From Bifiguratus adelaidae (lineage: Eukaryota; Mucoromycota; Endogonomycetes; Endogonales), in the NCBI GenBank assembly GCA_002261195.1, contig MVBO01000033.1:69063-133062 (forward strand): a DNA stretch of 64,000 nucleotides, read 5' to 3'. Shown piece by piece: positions 30,515 to 44,324 of this stretch. The translations under genes and the position numbers were made by a program. Each line of letters opens with the position of its first letter. Position 1 is the stretch's first letter. The notes beneath the pieces are model-generated. The model worked only from the letters and a program-made list of their open reading frames with translations. It made no database searches and was not told where the DNA came from.

Positions 30515-33500
30515 ATGTATGTACCCTACTCGTCTTCCTCATCGGGGACAGACTTGGCTAGTACGCAGCCTCATTGGACAATCTCTGGACAACAACGGTC
30601 ATTAGAGCCTCAATCGACGCACGACAAACCGGCGCAGTCTCACAAGAGCAGGACGGCATTACCTCAGTCACCCACTCGAGTACCGACCTTGAGCAAGGAA
30701 GTAGGTCCTAGCGGGATTTCGACTCCCTTGCTTGGTATACACATGGCAGCGGCATCTCCGCCAAAGCCTCCTGTGGCGGCTTCGTTGCTCTCCGACAACC
30801 TGTTTCCTCCGCGGAAGCCAAACCCAGGCACGGCACTCGATACGGATAGTATGCGGACCGAGGACGACGCCTTGACGGACCAAAGCAAGGATCCTTTGGC
30901 CGCTCAGGTGTGGCGATTGTATACAAAGGCCAAGGATACTTTACCGAACGGTGCTCGGTTAGAAAATCTGACTTGGCGTATGATGGCCATGACGTTGAAA
31001 GCGAAACGGGAAGCCGAAAAGAACAACAAACCAAGCTCAGCGTCATCTACACCCGCAACCTCACCTTCCGGCGCTATTTCTGACCAGCCACGCAGAGCTG
31101 GTCAGGACCAGCTTCCTCCATTGCAGGCGCAGAGCGATGCTATGGATTTGGAAGGTGGCGAGAGCAGCAAGGCCAAAATGTCATCGTTGAACAAGTTGAG
31201 CGGACAAAAAGACATCAACATGCACCGCCCAGAATACGAAGCCGATCCTACGACGGCCTTTCTGAATTCATCCATTCTCAACGATGCGCCTTCTCCCGTA
31301 CACTCGAATTCATCGTACCTTCAGACCATGGTCCCTATGCCACCTGGTGGGCAGCAAAATCTCGTGATGCATCCGGACGGCACAAGAACACCACCGGCAC
31401 CCGGTGATACGACTGGCCTGCTTTCTTCGTCTGCACCCCCCTATCTTTTCGACTTTATGAATAATCCGCACTTTGGTCATGCTGATAATGATGACAAAAA
31501 AGCCAAAAACGTGATGATCTCTGGCAGTTCGCGCGCTTCTCACCCTCTCTTTCCACAGCAAGAGAACAATCATCCATCTCCATCTTCCTACATGAATACT
31601 ACATCTGCTCACTATGTGCAGTCCATGAAACCTCCAGAAGGAGGGTCGATTGCTGAAATGCGCCAGGTAAGGATGAGTGCGCTCTTGAATTGCATAAAAG
31701 CAGGGCTAATACGCTGCTTCTGTCCCCAGTCTTCCAAGCGTCCGGCGGATTACTCTCCTCAATTGTCTTCCATGAACATGACGAGTATCACCATACCAAG
31801 TGATATTTACGATGACTCCGACATGGAGAACCTGTCCCAACCCTTTTCGCCACGACTCTCTTCCTTTCATCCCTATTCTCTTGACCAGAGCACGGAATCG
31901 CTCACCTCGATGGATGGTCAACACAATCTTTCTCAATCCTTGCCCTCGTCAGCCTTTTTCAGGTTTGGAAACGAGGGACCGCAATCTGCTGGTGGTATGG
32001 CTGCGTTGGCGGCAAGAAACCGGGTCATGTCCGCCAATAGCACGCCGTTACCGCATTCTGAGGCGGATGGAGACTATTACTTTAACCAGCCCAATGCAGG
32101 TGATTCACCTCAGGAAGCTGGAGACGTCACGGTACATAATAATAATGTGAACAATTTATCCTTTGAGCAGCTGCTCGCCATGTATTACAATCCCTCCACT
32201 AATTCAAGCATGAGCCCGTCAAGTTATACCCAACCTTCCACGATCAACACCGCCAACCTACTCGGCTCATCTGTTCCATCCTCCTTCAATTTCACTGGTT
32301 CTCACAAGAGTGCAGTAGCTATGGATACGCCTTCACCGACTTCGGTGGATCCAAAGATTTTCGGGCATGATGCAGCCGTCCATCTCGGCTTTGGCGAATC
32401 TGGCAATCTTGGTGAGTGGGGTCGAGCGAGCACGAATAGCGATGGCGGCGATACCTCATCGCAATATGGCGATAGCTCCTCTGGTAGTATGCGGCCCGCT
32501 TCCCCTGCTCCTTCCTCATCCACAGGTCTCATCAACCCTGCTTTGTTACGCAAAACATCTGCGCCCAGCTTTGGAGGTAACAAACGCCTTCGCAACAAGG
32601 ACTCGGCGCCTAATCTTGTTGTCCGCGAAATGGGCATGAACAGTCGCGAAGAGTCCGAGTCGCCTTCGAATTCGGCCGATGTGTCCACCCCAGAGTCTGA
32701 CGCCAACGATGAAGACATGGAGGCCCCACCCAAGAGCAAGTCCTCTAGCAACAAGGCTGCAACAAGCAAAAGCGAAGTCGCCAATGGCCCTCCCATCGCG
32801 TGCACCAATTGCAAGACCACGACAACTCCTCTCTGGCGTAGAAACCCTGAAGGACAACCGCTTTGCAACGCCTGCGGCCTCTTCCTCAAACTACATGGTG
32901 TCGTACGCCCGCTAAGTCTAAAGACTGATGTCATCAAGAAGCGAAACCGAAACGGAAGTGTCAATCCTTCCATCTCTAAAAGCATGAAGGGCAAGTCTAG
33001 CATGCCTTCCTTTATGCAGGGATCTGGTGCAAGCATGGGCGTCATTGGCAAGCGAGCCAGTGTTGGTGGCACAGTGAACCTATCGGCGGTCGAGAATGCT
33101 CCACGTATCATTGCTACCGGCAACGCGACCTCATCAAGCGGAGGTTCGATTGGCAATCGCATGATCACCTTTAATCAAGGACGGGGGGGATTGCAAGTGG
33201 TGAGCAGCAAGCGTCAGCGATTTTCCGAAGACGTAGATGCTTCAAGTGACAGCAAGAGTAGCGGGGAGGGGCCCACGACCCCTCGAGAAACGAAATCCTC
33301 GCAACGCACGACCAACCCCATGTTTCAAGTTCCTCAAGCGAGCGGCAGCGCACTCTCGTCTTCAGCGCCGGCTCATACTTCGGGGCAAATGAACAATCAA
33401 CGGTATCGGATGAGTGGTGCATTGGGGGTTGGTGGTCAAGGTCATTTAAGCAACCAAAACAACAGCATGCTCTTTTCTCTTGCCTCTACAGCTCCCTCAT

Positions 33501-33673
33501 CCTCGCATTCCATCGGTCACAATATTCCACCACATATACTTTCCTTCTTTGGTAGCGGCGATTCGTCGCCAATCACCACACCAATATCGGATTCCAACCT
33601 ATCCAACGATCAAAAGCAGCAGAGGATGATGATGATGCAGTCCGCTTATGGTCAGGGATACCCCTTTGGGTAA
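30515..33673 (+). CDS. AreA/Nit2-type GATA transcription factor (nitrogen regulator)
   Basis: AreA-class factors switch on use of secondary nitrogen sources. The N-terminal part has the DUF1752 motif (about residues 127-165): [20 protein letters not shown] then [17 protein letters not shown]. The GATA zinc finger follows near residue 742: [40 protein letters not shown] and [12 protein letters not shown], nearly identical to AreA/Nit2/Gln3, with Leu in the key PLWRR position. The rest is Ser/Asn/Pro-rich and disordered. The open frame runs 1,052 codons, but 31667-31729 (gtaagg...gctaatac...ccccag) is a good 63-nt intron that happens to lack a stop, so the spliced protein has 1,031 residues. 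The AreA C-terminal NmrA-binding tail is not obvious; the protein ends [10 protein letters not shown]. Confidence 0.9.
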   Translation: MYVPYSSSSSGTDLASTQPHWTISGQQRSLEPQSTHDKPAQSHKSRTALPQSPTRVPTLSKEVGPSGISTPLLGIHMAAASPPKPPVAASLLSDNLFPPRKPNPGTALDTDSMRTEDDALTDQSKDPLAAQVWRLYTKAKDTLPNGARLENLTWRMMAMTLKAKREAEKNNKPSSASSTPATSPSGAISDQPRRAGQDQLPPLQAQSDAMDLEGGESSKAKMSSLNKLSGQKDINMHRPEYEADPTTAFLNSSILNDAPSPVHSNSSYLQTMVPMPPGGQQNLVMHPDGTRTPPAPGDTTGLLSSSAPPYLFDFMNNPHFGHADNDDKKAKNVMISGSSRASHPLFPQQENNHPSPSSYMNTTSAHYVQSMKPPEGGSIAEMRQVRMSALLNCIKAGLIRCFCPQSSKRPADYSPQLSSMNMTSITIPSDIYDDSDMENLSQPFSPRLSSFHPYSLDQSTESLTSMDGQHNLSQSLPSSAFFRFGNEGPQSAGGMAALAARNRVMSANSTPLPHSEADGDYYFNQPNAGDSPQEAGDVTVHNNNVNNLSFEQLLAMYYNPSTNSSMSPSSYTQPSTINTANLLGSSVPSSFNFTGSHKSAVAMDTPSPTSVDPKIFGHDAAVHLGFGESGNLGEWGRASTNSDGGDTSSQYGDSSSGSMRPASPAPSSSTGLINPALLRKTSAPSFGGNKRLRNKDSAPNLVVREMGMNSREESESPSNSADVSTPESDANDEDMEAPPKSKSSSNKAATSKSEVANGPPIACTNCKTTTTPLWRRNPEGQPLCNACGLFLKLHGVVRPLSLKTDVIKKRNRNGSVNPSISKSMKGKSSMPSFMQGSGASMGVIGKRASVGGTVNLSAVENAPRIIATGNATSSSGGSIGNRMITFNQGRGGLQVVSSKRQRFSEDVDASSDSKSSGEGPTTPRETKSSQRTTNPMFQVPQASGSALSSSAPAHTSGQMNNQRYRMSGALGVGGQGHLSNQNNSMLFSLASTAPSSSHSIGHNIPPHILSFFGSGDSSPITTPISDSNLSNDQKQQRMMMMQSAYGQGYPFG

Positions 33674-33868
33674 ATTGTTACGCCGTAGCAATCATCAACA
33701 ACTGGCATGTACATAGGACTGTTCGTTAGACGGAGGGTTGTCCAGTAGTTCTTGATGTAGCTCTTCTGTACGTGTGTCTTTCTGTTTTATCCATACTGTG
33801 TTCAACAATTTACTATTCCATCTAAATTGGTTCCTTGTGCCTATACCGACAAAGTCACACTATACTTC

Positions 33869-34323
33869 ATGATTTACTCCCTCTACATCATCAACAAGGC
33901 AGGTGGCCTAGTCTATCAGCGAGACTTTGCTGAAGGTCTCACCAAACTCACGAGCAATGAGTACCTGATCCTGGCCGGTACATTTCACGGGTAAGCCTCT
34001 TTGTATGTTTCTCTTCAACCCATTCACTCGTCACACGTTGCAGGGTCCACGCCATCACATCCCGCATCTCACCTGTACCCAGCTCCAACGGTTTAGAACG
34101 CCTAGACTCAGACCAATTCACCCTCTACTGCTTTCAAACACTGACCGGGACCAAGTTTTTGCTTCTTACCGAACCGTCCCATCCGAACGCCTCCACGACC
34201 TTGCACCACATGTACGAAATATATAGTGATTTCGTGATGAAGAACCCGTTTCATACGCCAGAGATGCCGATACGCTCAGACATGTTTGATCGACAATTGC
34301 AAAAGTATGTGGCGAGTTTGTAG
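33869..34323 (+). CDS. TRAPPC4: TRAPP complex subunit 4 (Trs23/TRAPPC4)
   Basis: TRAPPC4 belongs to the core of the TRAPP complexes, which activate Rab1/Ypt1 in ER-Golgi and autophagy traffic. Two exons (33869-33990, 34044-34323) give 133 residues. The longin-like fold starts [20 protein letters not shown], followed by [20 protein letters not shown] across the intron. The second half has [31 protein letters not shown] and [20 protein letters not shown] ending LQKYVASL, all TRAPPC4 hallmarks. The protein lacks the PDZ-like insertion of animal TRAPPC4 and is near the short plant-type length. The stop faces the ARL1 stop, 75 bp away. Confidence 0.9.
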
Positions 34324-34398
34324 AAAAAGTGTATATAGAGTTATGGGGTGTGATACATGGATCATGCATGGTACAAGTGAGGATAATACACGTCTATC

Positions 34399-35233
<835 letters not shown>

Positions 35234-35293
35234 CGCACACCTTCCACTCGCCAATCTTCCCTTGGCCAAAAGTCAAAATGCTGACGTCATCAA

Positions 35294-38200
35294 ATGACAA
35301 GTCACACAAGTACTGGAAAGAGAAGAACACTTGGCAGTCTTGATGCTCTAATGGGGGAACATGAGCCACTGGGCTCGTCTATAACCAAGAGGAGACCCCC
35401 ACCTCCACCCCCAAGCAGGAAACCGAAAAGTAGCCAATCGACAACCACGCAAAGAGAAGTTGAGGACGGGCAAGATGAGCCTGTGGAGGTGACCGAAGCG
35501 CCGCCTTTACCTAGAGCACAGAGCAAAGGCGACGGACTTGTCCATGCGCATTATCAGCCGCCGCCTGCTCGGGGACAACATATTAATCGCTTAACTAGAC
35601 TTTTTGAGGATGGTACGGGTGGTGGAACCGAGACAAGTGAACGAGTGACAAGTCAGCTCAGGAACCGGACGGACGCCGTCAGCAACAAGAATAGCGAGTT
35701 ACTGGATGAAAGTACAAGTGTTGCTTCTCTCAGGGCCCTCGGTGGGGTTCATGCTGCCGAGAATGACCTCCGCGGCCCTGCCAAGCCTTCTTTGCTGACA
35801 CAAAAGGTCTCGGATATCAGAGACGGCGAGGAGAGTGGTATTGACAATTCGTCCGTTGACTTTCGCGAACTCAAAGCTCGGTTTCAACGCGGCTCGAGCG
35901 CCGATGAAAAGGTACGTGTTGATGACATACAATTAGCCTAGCCTCCATCTCACTCTACGTGCTGGACAGCTTTCTCCGCATCCATTTCGCTCCACATCCC
36001 TATCTCCCAAATCACCCGATATCCCTTCGCCTGTTTTTCCCTCGTCTCCTAATGCCGATCGTAATATCAAACTACGCGCTGATTCCACCACCTACGAGCG
36101 CGAGCTCAAAGGTCCCAAAATGGCTTCGCCTTCCGTGGTCACATCCAAGCCAGCCTTTGATGTCCATCGCACTTCATCCATCTCCTCAATGCTATCGCCC
36201 TCCGAAAAGTCCGCTACACCAGCCAAGTCGCACGTTACATCCGCCCAATCCAAAGTGCCGCCTCCTGTGCCCAAAAAACCAAATTTGCCCGCTTATGGAT
36301 TGCATGTATCCTCCTCTCACCTATCTCCGACTGGCGCGAGTGCAGTTCCCAGTGAAGTCTCAGTCAAGAGTCTTACGCGTGCTATCCAATCGCAACCAAA
36401 TACTCCCGCTACAGAAAGAATGTCAAGGCTAGAAGCAATTCCGTCTTCCCTGCAGGACTTTAGCGACAAACGAGCAAGCGTTGCGCACTCACTGTTTTTC
36501 CAAGGTATAGGAGCAACGAGGCAACCCATACCAAAATCCCAACCTTCGCCTCATCAACGCCCATCGTCTCCGCCCTCCATTTCCTGGTCATATGCTGGCG
36601 GCAGTCGACGTGACTTGGAACCCTCGAATGCGTTGGACCCTGCTACGGCAAGTCTAGGTCCTCCCACAGGTCGTCATTCGAGTTTCAGTCGCCAGCATAC
36701 TGGCAATTCCGTCCCATCAACCACCTCTTCGGTCGTGTCATCCTCACCACCAGCCACGAATAATTTGGGAATACCCTTGGCTCCCCGAAGAAACCGAAGC
36801 TTTGCCTCCATCTCCAACATGTTTTCCACGGCTGAGTCCAGCCCTATTACACCGCAAATTTCTGGACCATTAAATCCCATGCAGCTGGAGACATCGACCT
36901 CTAATTCTAATCTATCGACTCCATCTTCCACATCGCCATCATCACCTACCCCACCCTACGCACAGGTTCCCGAAAGAAGGGTTAAGAAATTGCATCGCGT
37001 CATCCAGGAGCTCTTTCAAACGGAGCGTACGTACGCCTCTGACATGCAATTACTCTACGACATCTACTATATCCCTGCGCAAAAGCAAAAGATATGGGAT
37101 GACGCCGACCAAAAAGTTCTCTTCTCCAACTTGGCGGCCATTAACACGTTTGAAATGCGCTTTTTGGAGAAACTACAGGCGGCTTGTGGTCCATTTACCT
37201 CTCAGCATATTGATGCTATTGACGATGATTCGCTCGAGATGTCTACCACCATTGGAAGCGTCTTCCTGGAAGTGATGGATGAGATTGACGTCATCTACTG
37301 TGAGTACTGCAAGAGACAAGAAACGGCTATTCTACGATTGCAGGAATTGGAAAAGTCGGAAATGGTCCAACAATTCCTCACCCAATGTCGCGAAGAGAGT
37401 CAAGGCAAAACTGGCAGCTGGGATTTGGGTAGCTTGCTCATCAAGCCTGTGCAGCGTGTGCTCAAGTATCCTCTACTGCTTCATGTAAGTTTTGGACGCT
37501 GACTTTCTTTTCAAAACCCCGTGTATAAATGCACCTGCAGCAATTATATTCTCAAACGTCCTCCGAACATCCGGATTATGAAAACCTGCATAAAGCTCTA
37601 TCTGCGATCCAAGACGTGGCTGATCACATCAATGAGATCAAGCGACGAAAAGACATTGTGGAGAAAATTGTAGGCGATCGACGGCGGATGGATGTCAATG
37701 TAGGTGTTGCTGAATGCTTTTGTTGGTCAAGACGCTCATGTTTCCACTTAGGTTGTGTAAGTAACAACAGGGTGATGTGAGGTGGCATTGCATGTGCTTA
37801 CCTGAGTTCTACTTAGCCATGGCATCAACAAGACAATTACCCGTCGAGCTCAACGACTCAAACAAGTGACGGGTATTCAGGATGCAACGGTAAATATTAG
37901 GCTCCTCGAATATGAACTCGTCAACTGACTCGGATTGCGTTTTCAGACCGATGTAGCCTATGATGCACTGCTTGTACGCTTTCACGAGCACCAAGAATGG
38001 GCTCGTCAGCTAGCACGCGACATTCAGAGCTGGGTTCGCATCCAAAAAGATTTTTACGAGCGAGCAGACGCTTTTTCGGTCGTTTTAGAAGAGCTATATA
38101 CCATTGCTGGAGGTTACACACTGGACAGCGTCGATCGTGCCAAAGCCTTTAAGCGTTGCATCGCTAGTATCACCAGCAATTGCGCCAAAGAACTTGTAGG

Positions 38201-39251
38201 TTGTGTGTTTGCAAGCAGAATGACACTGACAACCACACTACCATGCAGGAAACAAACACACGGACGATATTATACCCGCTCATTGACTCGTTCCTAGAAG
38301 TCTTTCGTAACCCAGCCCAGGTCATGAAGAAGCGCGAGAAGAAGTTGCTTGACTATGATCGCGTCCGCGGTATCAAAAGTCGAGGTGAACAGGTGGATAA
38401 AGCATTGCAGGAGTCCGCCAATGCGTACGTTTCCATCAATGCTCAGTTGCTTGATGAATTGCCCAAATTTCTCGGACTGACGACCAAGTACATGGACATC
38501 ATTGCCGGCAAGATTGGTCAAGTACAGGCGGCGTACTATAAAAGCATGGCGGAGGAGATCAGACGGTTCATGTTTAGAGGCGAAGATGGTTTGGCCAAAC
38601 TGACGTCGAACGAAATCGTCGCATACTACCTGCAGCGCATGGAAGATCCCAATGGTCCTCTTGCCATGAAGGAAAACATCCTCCTCATCAACCGGCAATT
38701 ATGGGCCACGCCGCAAAGTCCTTTGCCATCATCTGATACCCCATTCTCCTCCAAGCTTAGTCTTTCCAATCAAAGCACGGGAGCTACGAGTGACTATTTC
38801 GAACGATCCGGATCCTTCACCAATGGCAGCATGGACCTTAATTGTAAGTGGATCGGCATTGAACTTGGGAGGATCGTGGTCTAAGATTGCATGACTAGTG
38901 TTGACACCCACACCCACACCCACGACGCCATTGAATCGTAAAGCCTCGACATCCACCGTTTTCAAAAAGACGACAAATAGCCCACAAGGTAATGGCGGGG
39001 AAAGCGATCTGGACGATTTCTTTGGGCCTCTCGAAGACGACCTCAATCCACCCTCTTTTGTCTGTGAGGCCATCTACGACTATGCGGGCACCGAAAAGGA
39101 AGATATCTCATTCGATGTGAGTGACATCTTGGGAGTGTGGGCCGTCGAAGGGGAACACGACGACGATAGTTGGTGGTGGGGCGGCAGACTTGGACAAAAT
39201 GAAGCAAGGGGTTGGTTTCCGAGTAACTACTGCCAGCGTTTGCCGCAGTAG
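35294..39251 (+). CDS. DH-BAR-SH3 Rho guanine-nucleotide exchange factor (Tuba/DNMBP-like)
   Basis: The protein has about 1,170 residues. Order: a disordered N-terminal half with proline tracts (RRPPPPPPSRKPK; KVPPPVPKKPNLP); a DH domain from about 36985 (RVKKLHRVIQELFQTERTY, SDMQLLYDIYYIPA) to LGSLLIKPVQRVLKYPLLLH; the linker EHPDYENLHKALSAIQDVAD; a BAR-type helical region (WARQLARDIQSWVRIQKDFY, FLEVFRNPAQVMKKREKKLL, DYDRVRGIKSRGEQVDKAL); and a C-terminal SH3 (CEAIYDYAGTEKEDISFDVS, then DDDSWWWGGRLGQNEARGWF and PSNYC). No PH domain is seen. Tuba-type GEFs and fission yeast Gef1 (DH-BAR) activate Cdc42 at curved membranes, so a Cdc42 role in polarity is likely. Several short introns; start at ATG 35294. 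Confidence 0.85.
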
Positions 39252-39351
39252 ATCAAGAAGCCTCCTGTGGATATGTAAGACTAGACTGTACAGACTACTT
39301 TCGCTGTAATGTACAATAGTGTGATGTGTATGGTAGATGCTCTTCGTTGGA

Positions 39352-39670
39352 TTACATTGTGAGCCGATAGATGCCGGCACCAAACGCGACTAATGCAATA
39401 CGAGTGAGTCATCACGCGTGCCGATGCCAAACGGCCTGTGTCATTACCTGCTCCCGTTAGCCCTAATGCAGCCACCGTTCCGGTTCGACCGGGTAATCGT
39501 CGCACCTTGCGCGCTTCAAGCCATGCATACGCTCCAAGTCCAGTCAATGCCGTGGCACCCACTAGACGACACGGCAAACAGTCTTGATACTCATCTTGAC
39601 CATCGACTGTGGTCAATGTCGCTGTTTTGGTGCGTGGATCAGACGACGTGGTATTGGGGAACTGTGACAT
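39352..39670 (-). CDS. DMAC1/TMEM261-like small mitochondrial membrane protein (DUF4536)
   Basis: Two exons (39448-39670, 39352-39389) give 86 residues. The core CLPCRLVGATALTGLGAYAW is a CxxCR motif followed by a transmembrane helix, as in DUF4536 proteins such as DMAC1 (a distal membrane arm assembly factor of complex I). A second short hydrophobic segment (TVAALGLTGAVAFGAGIYRL) is completed by the last exon, ending LTM. The ATG (39668-39670) follows directly after the JMJD7 stop codon (39671-39673) on the same strand, with no base between. That leaves no room for its own promoter outside the JMJD7 coding region. Family assignment is moderate because the protein is short. Confidence 0.65.
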
Positions 39671-40975
<1,305 letters not shown>

Positions 40976-41031
40976 GCTTGCACCAAGGATAAAGGACGGC
41001 TTTTAAGTGCCGGGAGAATCTCACACTTGCC

Positions 41032-43345
41032 ATGCCGAGACACTTTTTGCGCACATTAGACGATACACGTTATCGCTGTCAGGCAACACAAGCACGCAAG
41101 TCGCTCTTGTGGGACTGCGCAGGTTTCGTGCCACGGCTTGCAAGACAAAAGACATTGAATGGACATGCCGGCTGCGTGAATACCATTGACTGGGTAAGCG
41201 GACCGTGAGCTCCACACGCCACGACCACTCATTGACTGGGTCTGAATGAATTTGTGGACAGAGTGCCGAAGGAGACTTGCTCTTGTCTGGCTCAGGTAAC
41301 CATGGTCACCGAGGTTTCTTCTTGCTCAAACTGACCGCCCATTGTATCTAGACGACTGCCAACTTAACATCTACAAACCCTTTGAAGATCCACCTTCTGA
41401 TGTTCCGAGCCTCTACTCTGTACCCTCCGGTCACACCAGCAACATCTTTTGCGCCCGCTTCCTTCCCCATACAAACAATCATCACATTGCTTCATGTTCG
41501 GCTGATGGTCTGGTCCTGTTCACCGATGTCACGCGATACCTTAGCAGCCGCTCGGCCTTTCCACCAAGTGGGGCGGAACGCACCTATGAGCCGAATGCAG
41601 CCTTCCAATGCCACATGGAGACGACCTACAAGATTGTTCCCGATCCAACAAATCCGAGTATATTCTACGATTGTTCGGATGACGGGACGTGTAACCGGTA
41701 CGATCTGCGTGTTCGGACCTCGTGTTCCTGTTCGTCGGGTTGCCGTCTGCATACACTTATTGATATGACAGCATTTGACAGGGAAGGCATTCGTATTTCG
41801 CATTCTGATCTGGCATCACCACCCTCGACGTCGCCGCGTGAGGAGGAAACGCCGTCACCGCGTACACGACGACGACGGTCCTCCTGGTTCTATGGCATGA
41901 TGCACATTGAGCACTGCATTACCGGGTTGACGCTCGATCCTTTGGCACCACATTACTTGGCCACCGGTACTGCCGATCAGTACGTGCGCATTTGGGACAC
42001 ACGCTACGTATCTGGGCCAACTTATGAGGCTGCTGGATGTTTGCCAGCAAAAAGCACTAGCACAGCAGGCCGTGACGGGCATCGGGCGTCGAGTCCAAGG
42101 CAGCGTCAACGTCACTTTTGGTCAGACGCGAAAAAGATTACATCGCTTCGTTATGATCCGTCAGGAAGTGGAGACCTCCTTGTCAGTTATTCCCAAGGTC
42201 CGGTGGTTCTCTTGTCTCCCAGAAGCGGAGCCGATCCCGTTCAATTACCCTTGCCAAAGCCTACAGGTCATAGGCGAAGACGACGGCGGACGCAACAGGA
42301 AACAGACACTCCCAATGTCACTGAGCGAATCTCTGGATATCGGGAGATTGCGGAAGGTACTTGCATTGTCGAATAGGATTGGCATCCGCTTACGCCCAAT
42401 ATTCCACAGTGCGCCATAGCCAGGTGACACCACCTCCACCTTATGCGGAAAAGTCGCAAGCTTCGTGTACTGATAGTGAAGCTACCGCAGCAAAGTTACA
42501 TAGTCCTCCATTGACACCTTCCGAAACCGTCAACGACCTACCATCCACCGACAGCTTTACCCATGAGGATGAGCCCACCAATTCAACAACGATCATGAAA
42601 CCAGAGGAGCCGACAGCGGAGCCGCACCAGGCTACATCGTCTCGCTCCAGCCCGCAAGGCACCAAAAATCCACGCAGCAATGATTCCATGCTTGAAAGCG
42701 ACGAGTCTTCGGATGAAGAGGAGGAAACAGAGAGTGGTGTCAAGACACCAAGACTTCATCCTGATGTCTTGCATTATTATACAGGACATCGGAACGAACA
42801 AACGACGGCAAGTGCAACGTGTACATGCTTGCTGGAAGTCCATGCTCAGACTATCCGCATTAGATCAAGGAAGCCAATTTTTTGGGCCCAAGATCAGAGT
42901 ATATCGTGTCAGGCTCCGATGATGGAAACGTGTTCATTTGGGAAAAGAAGACTCGCAAGGTCGTGAATGCCTTTGTCGCCGACAGTGTATGTATATACGA
43001 TAGTCTGTGACGACATACTTACTGTTGTGCAGCGCATTGTCAATTGCGTACAACCCCATCCTACCTTGAATCCCATCCTAGCGACCTCTGGTATCGACAA
43101 TGACATCAAGATATGGGCACCCTTGGCGGAAGAAGATGTGGCTTATTCAGATATTGAAGCCATTCTGGAGGCTAATCGGGAGCGATTACAAGGTAGAGAC
43201 GGTCACGGTCGAGATACGGTGGTACCGATGGGTCTGTTGTTACAGATATGGGGTAAGCTTGAATGCAAGTGGGGAATCTAAGGTTCTCATGGGCCTGTCT
43301 TTAGCTATCCTTGGTGAAGCAGGTATTGCCGTCGAACTCCATTGA
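41032..43345 (+). CDS. DCAF6: DCAF6/NRIP-like WD40 protein (CUL4-DDB1 substrate receptor family)
   Basis: The protein starts MPRHFLRTLDDTRYRCQAT and then shows WD repeats with DCAF6 features: LNGHAGCVNTIDW, EGDLLLSGSDDCQLNIYKPF, SGHTSNIFCARFLPHTNNHH, IASCSADGLVLFTDV, FQCHMETTYKIVPDPTNPSI, DPLAPHYLATGTADQYVRIW and KKITSLRYDPSGSGDLLVSY. An acidic Ser-rich insert (about 42430-42750) separates these from C-terminal repeats YYTGHRNEQTTIKEANF, YIVSGSDDGNVFIWEKKTRK, IVNCVQPHPTLNPILATSG and IDNDIKIWAP. The block GHRNxxTxIKEA-F is specific to this family. The join QTT-IKEA requires a GC-AG intron (42808-42863). The last exon ends AILGEAGIAVELH. In animals such proteins bind DDB1 and select substrates for CRL4. 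Confidence 0.85.
42808..42863 (+). other. GC-AG intron in DCAF6
   Basis: The donor is acgacg|gcaagt and the acceptor is gcattag|atcaag. The 56-nt cut gives GHRNEQTT-IKEANFLG, exactly the conserved block of the family. Unspliced sequence leaves the homologous frame. Confidence 0.8.
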
Positions 43346-44324
43346 GCTCGGACGTCTCAGATTGTGCAATTGCTGTAAATATTTGCATGTGTATATAAGA
43401 GGGATCCGTTCGACATTTAGATTGAGAAGGATTGCGAGATTGTCGTCGTTATATAAGTTGCGCCTATCGTTCTTTTTTGTACGTCGCCGTGTTCGTATAA
43501 ATGGTGAAAGACAGGTTCGAGTTAAGATGAGCTTGTGTCACGCAACCATGGTTATGCTGAGGACGATGTCTCCAAACGGTAGTTATAGACGGATTTGCAA
43601 GGCGCGTTCTGACAGCATTTCATAGCTGGACAAGAGACAGGGTAGCGATGTCGAATCCATGGTATGGCCTTTTCGCTAAGAGACCTGTCTACGCTTTCCA
43701 GGAAGTTGCTCGCGTCTGCATAGAAAAATTGACAATATTGGGACGGTTATATATACATTGGCGTATGGATGACAAGGAATGGCTTCAGCAAGGCGGGCGT
43801 CAGTTTGCATGCTTGCTTTGCTCACCTATCGCGCATAGAGACAGCCTTTTCGGGTCTGCCCCTGCAGCCAAACTCACCTTCATCCTTGATAAGTGAATGC
43901 AACCTTGCTTCCCCTGAGTTCAATTTCCTCGACAGCTTCCAATGTCATTTTTACTCAACGGGTTTGCGTCACGTCAAATTCTCGAAACATATCTCTGATC
44001 CTTCCATCCGTGGATAAAACGAGTTGTGTGACATGCGTTGCCTAAAAGGACGCGCAGCCATCGCGGATCGGTAAGCTTAGGACTGTGGCTCATCACCTTC
44101 CTTCGATATCGTCACCTGACACCCAAGTTCATATCCCACAGGTCGTACATCCACATGCGATTCATCTTGGCAGACACCCCTTTTCGGTCAAAAGATGACT
44201 TTAAAAGGTCGCATTGCCATTGTTGGTAATGGGGTGGTGAGTCGCTTTTGCAGCTGTACAAGCGTGTGATAGTCGTGGGTTCAACTATATATATTGGTTA
44301 GAGTACAAGGCGTACAGGTAAATC
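43346..44324 (+). other. Region without an assignable gene
   Basis: Between the DCAF6 stop and the first cyclin gene, nearly 1 kb holds no ORF with family likeness on either strand. It should contain the DCAF6 3' UTR and the cyclin promoter and leader. There is a tatatata-type element at about 44286-44294 and a 24-codon upstream ORF at 44195 (MTLKGRIAIVGNG...). A second in-frame ATG-initiated piece near 44033 (MRCLKGRAAIADR, then a gtaagc donor) looks similar to it. Neither can be built into a longer protein. Confidence 0.5.

Noticed and set aside
30234-30605. A 123-codon frame overlapping the start of the GATA factor
   Set aside because: It opens with TTG, has no ATG before the GATA-factor start and shows no domain.
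32302-33168. A 288-codon open frame on the minus strand
   Set aside because: It lies wholly antisense to the GATA-factor exon, has no recognisable family likeness and follows from the base composition of the coding strand.
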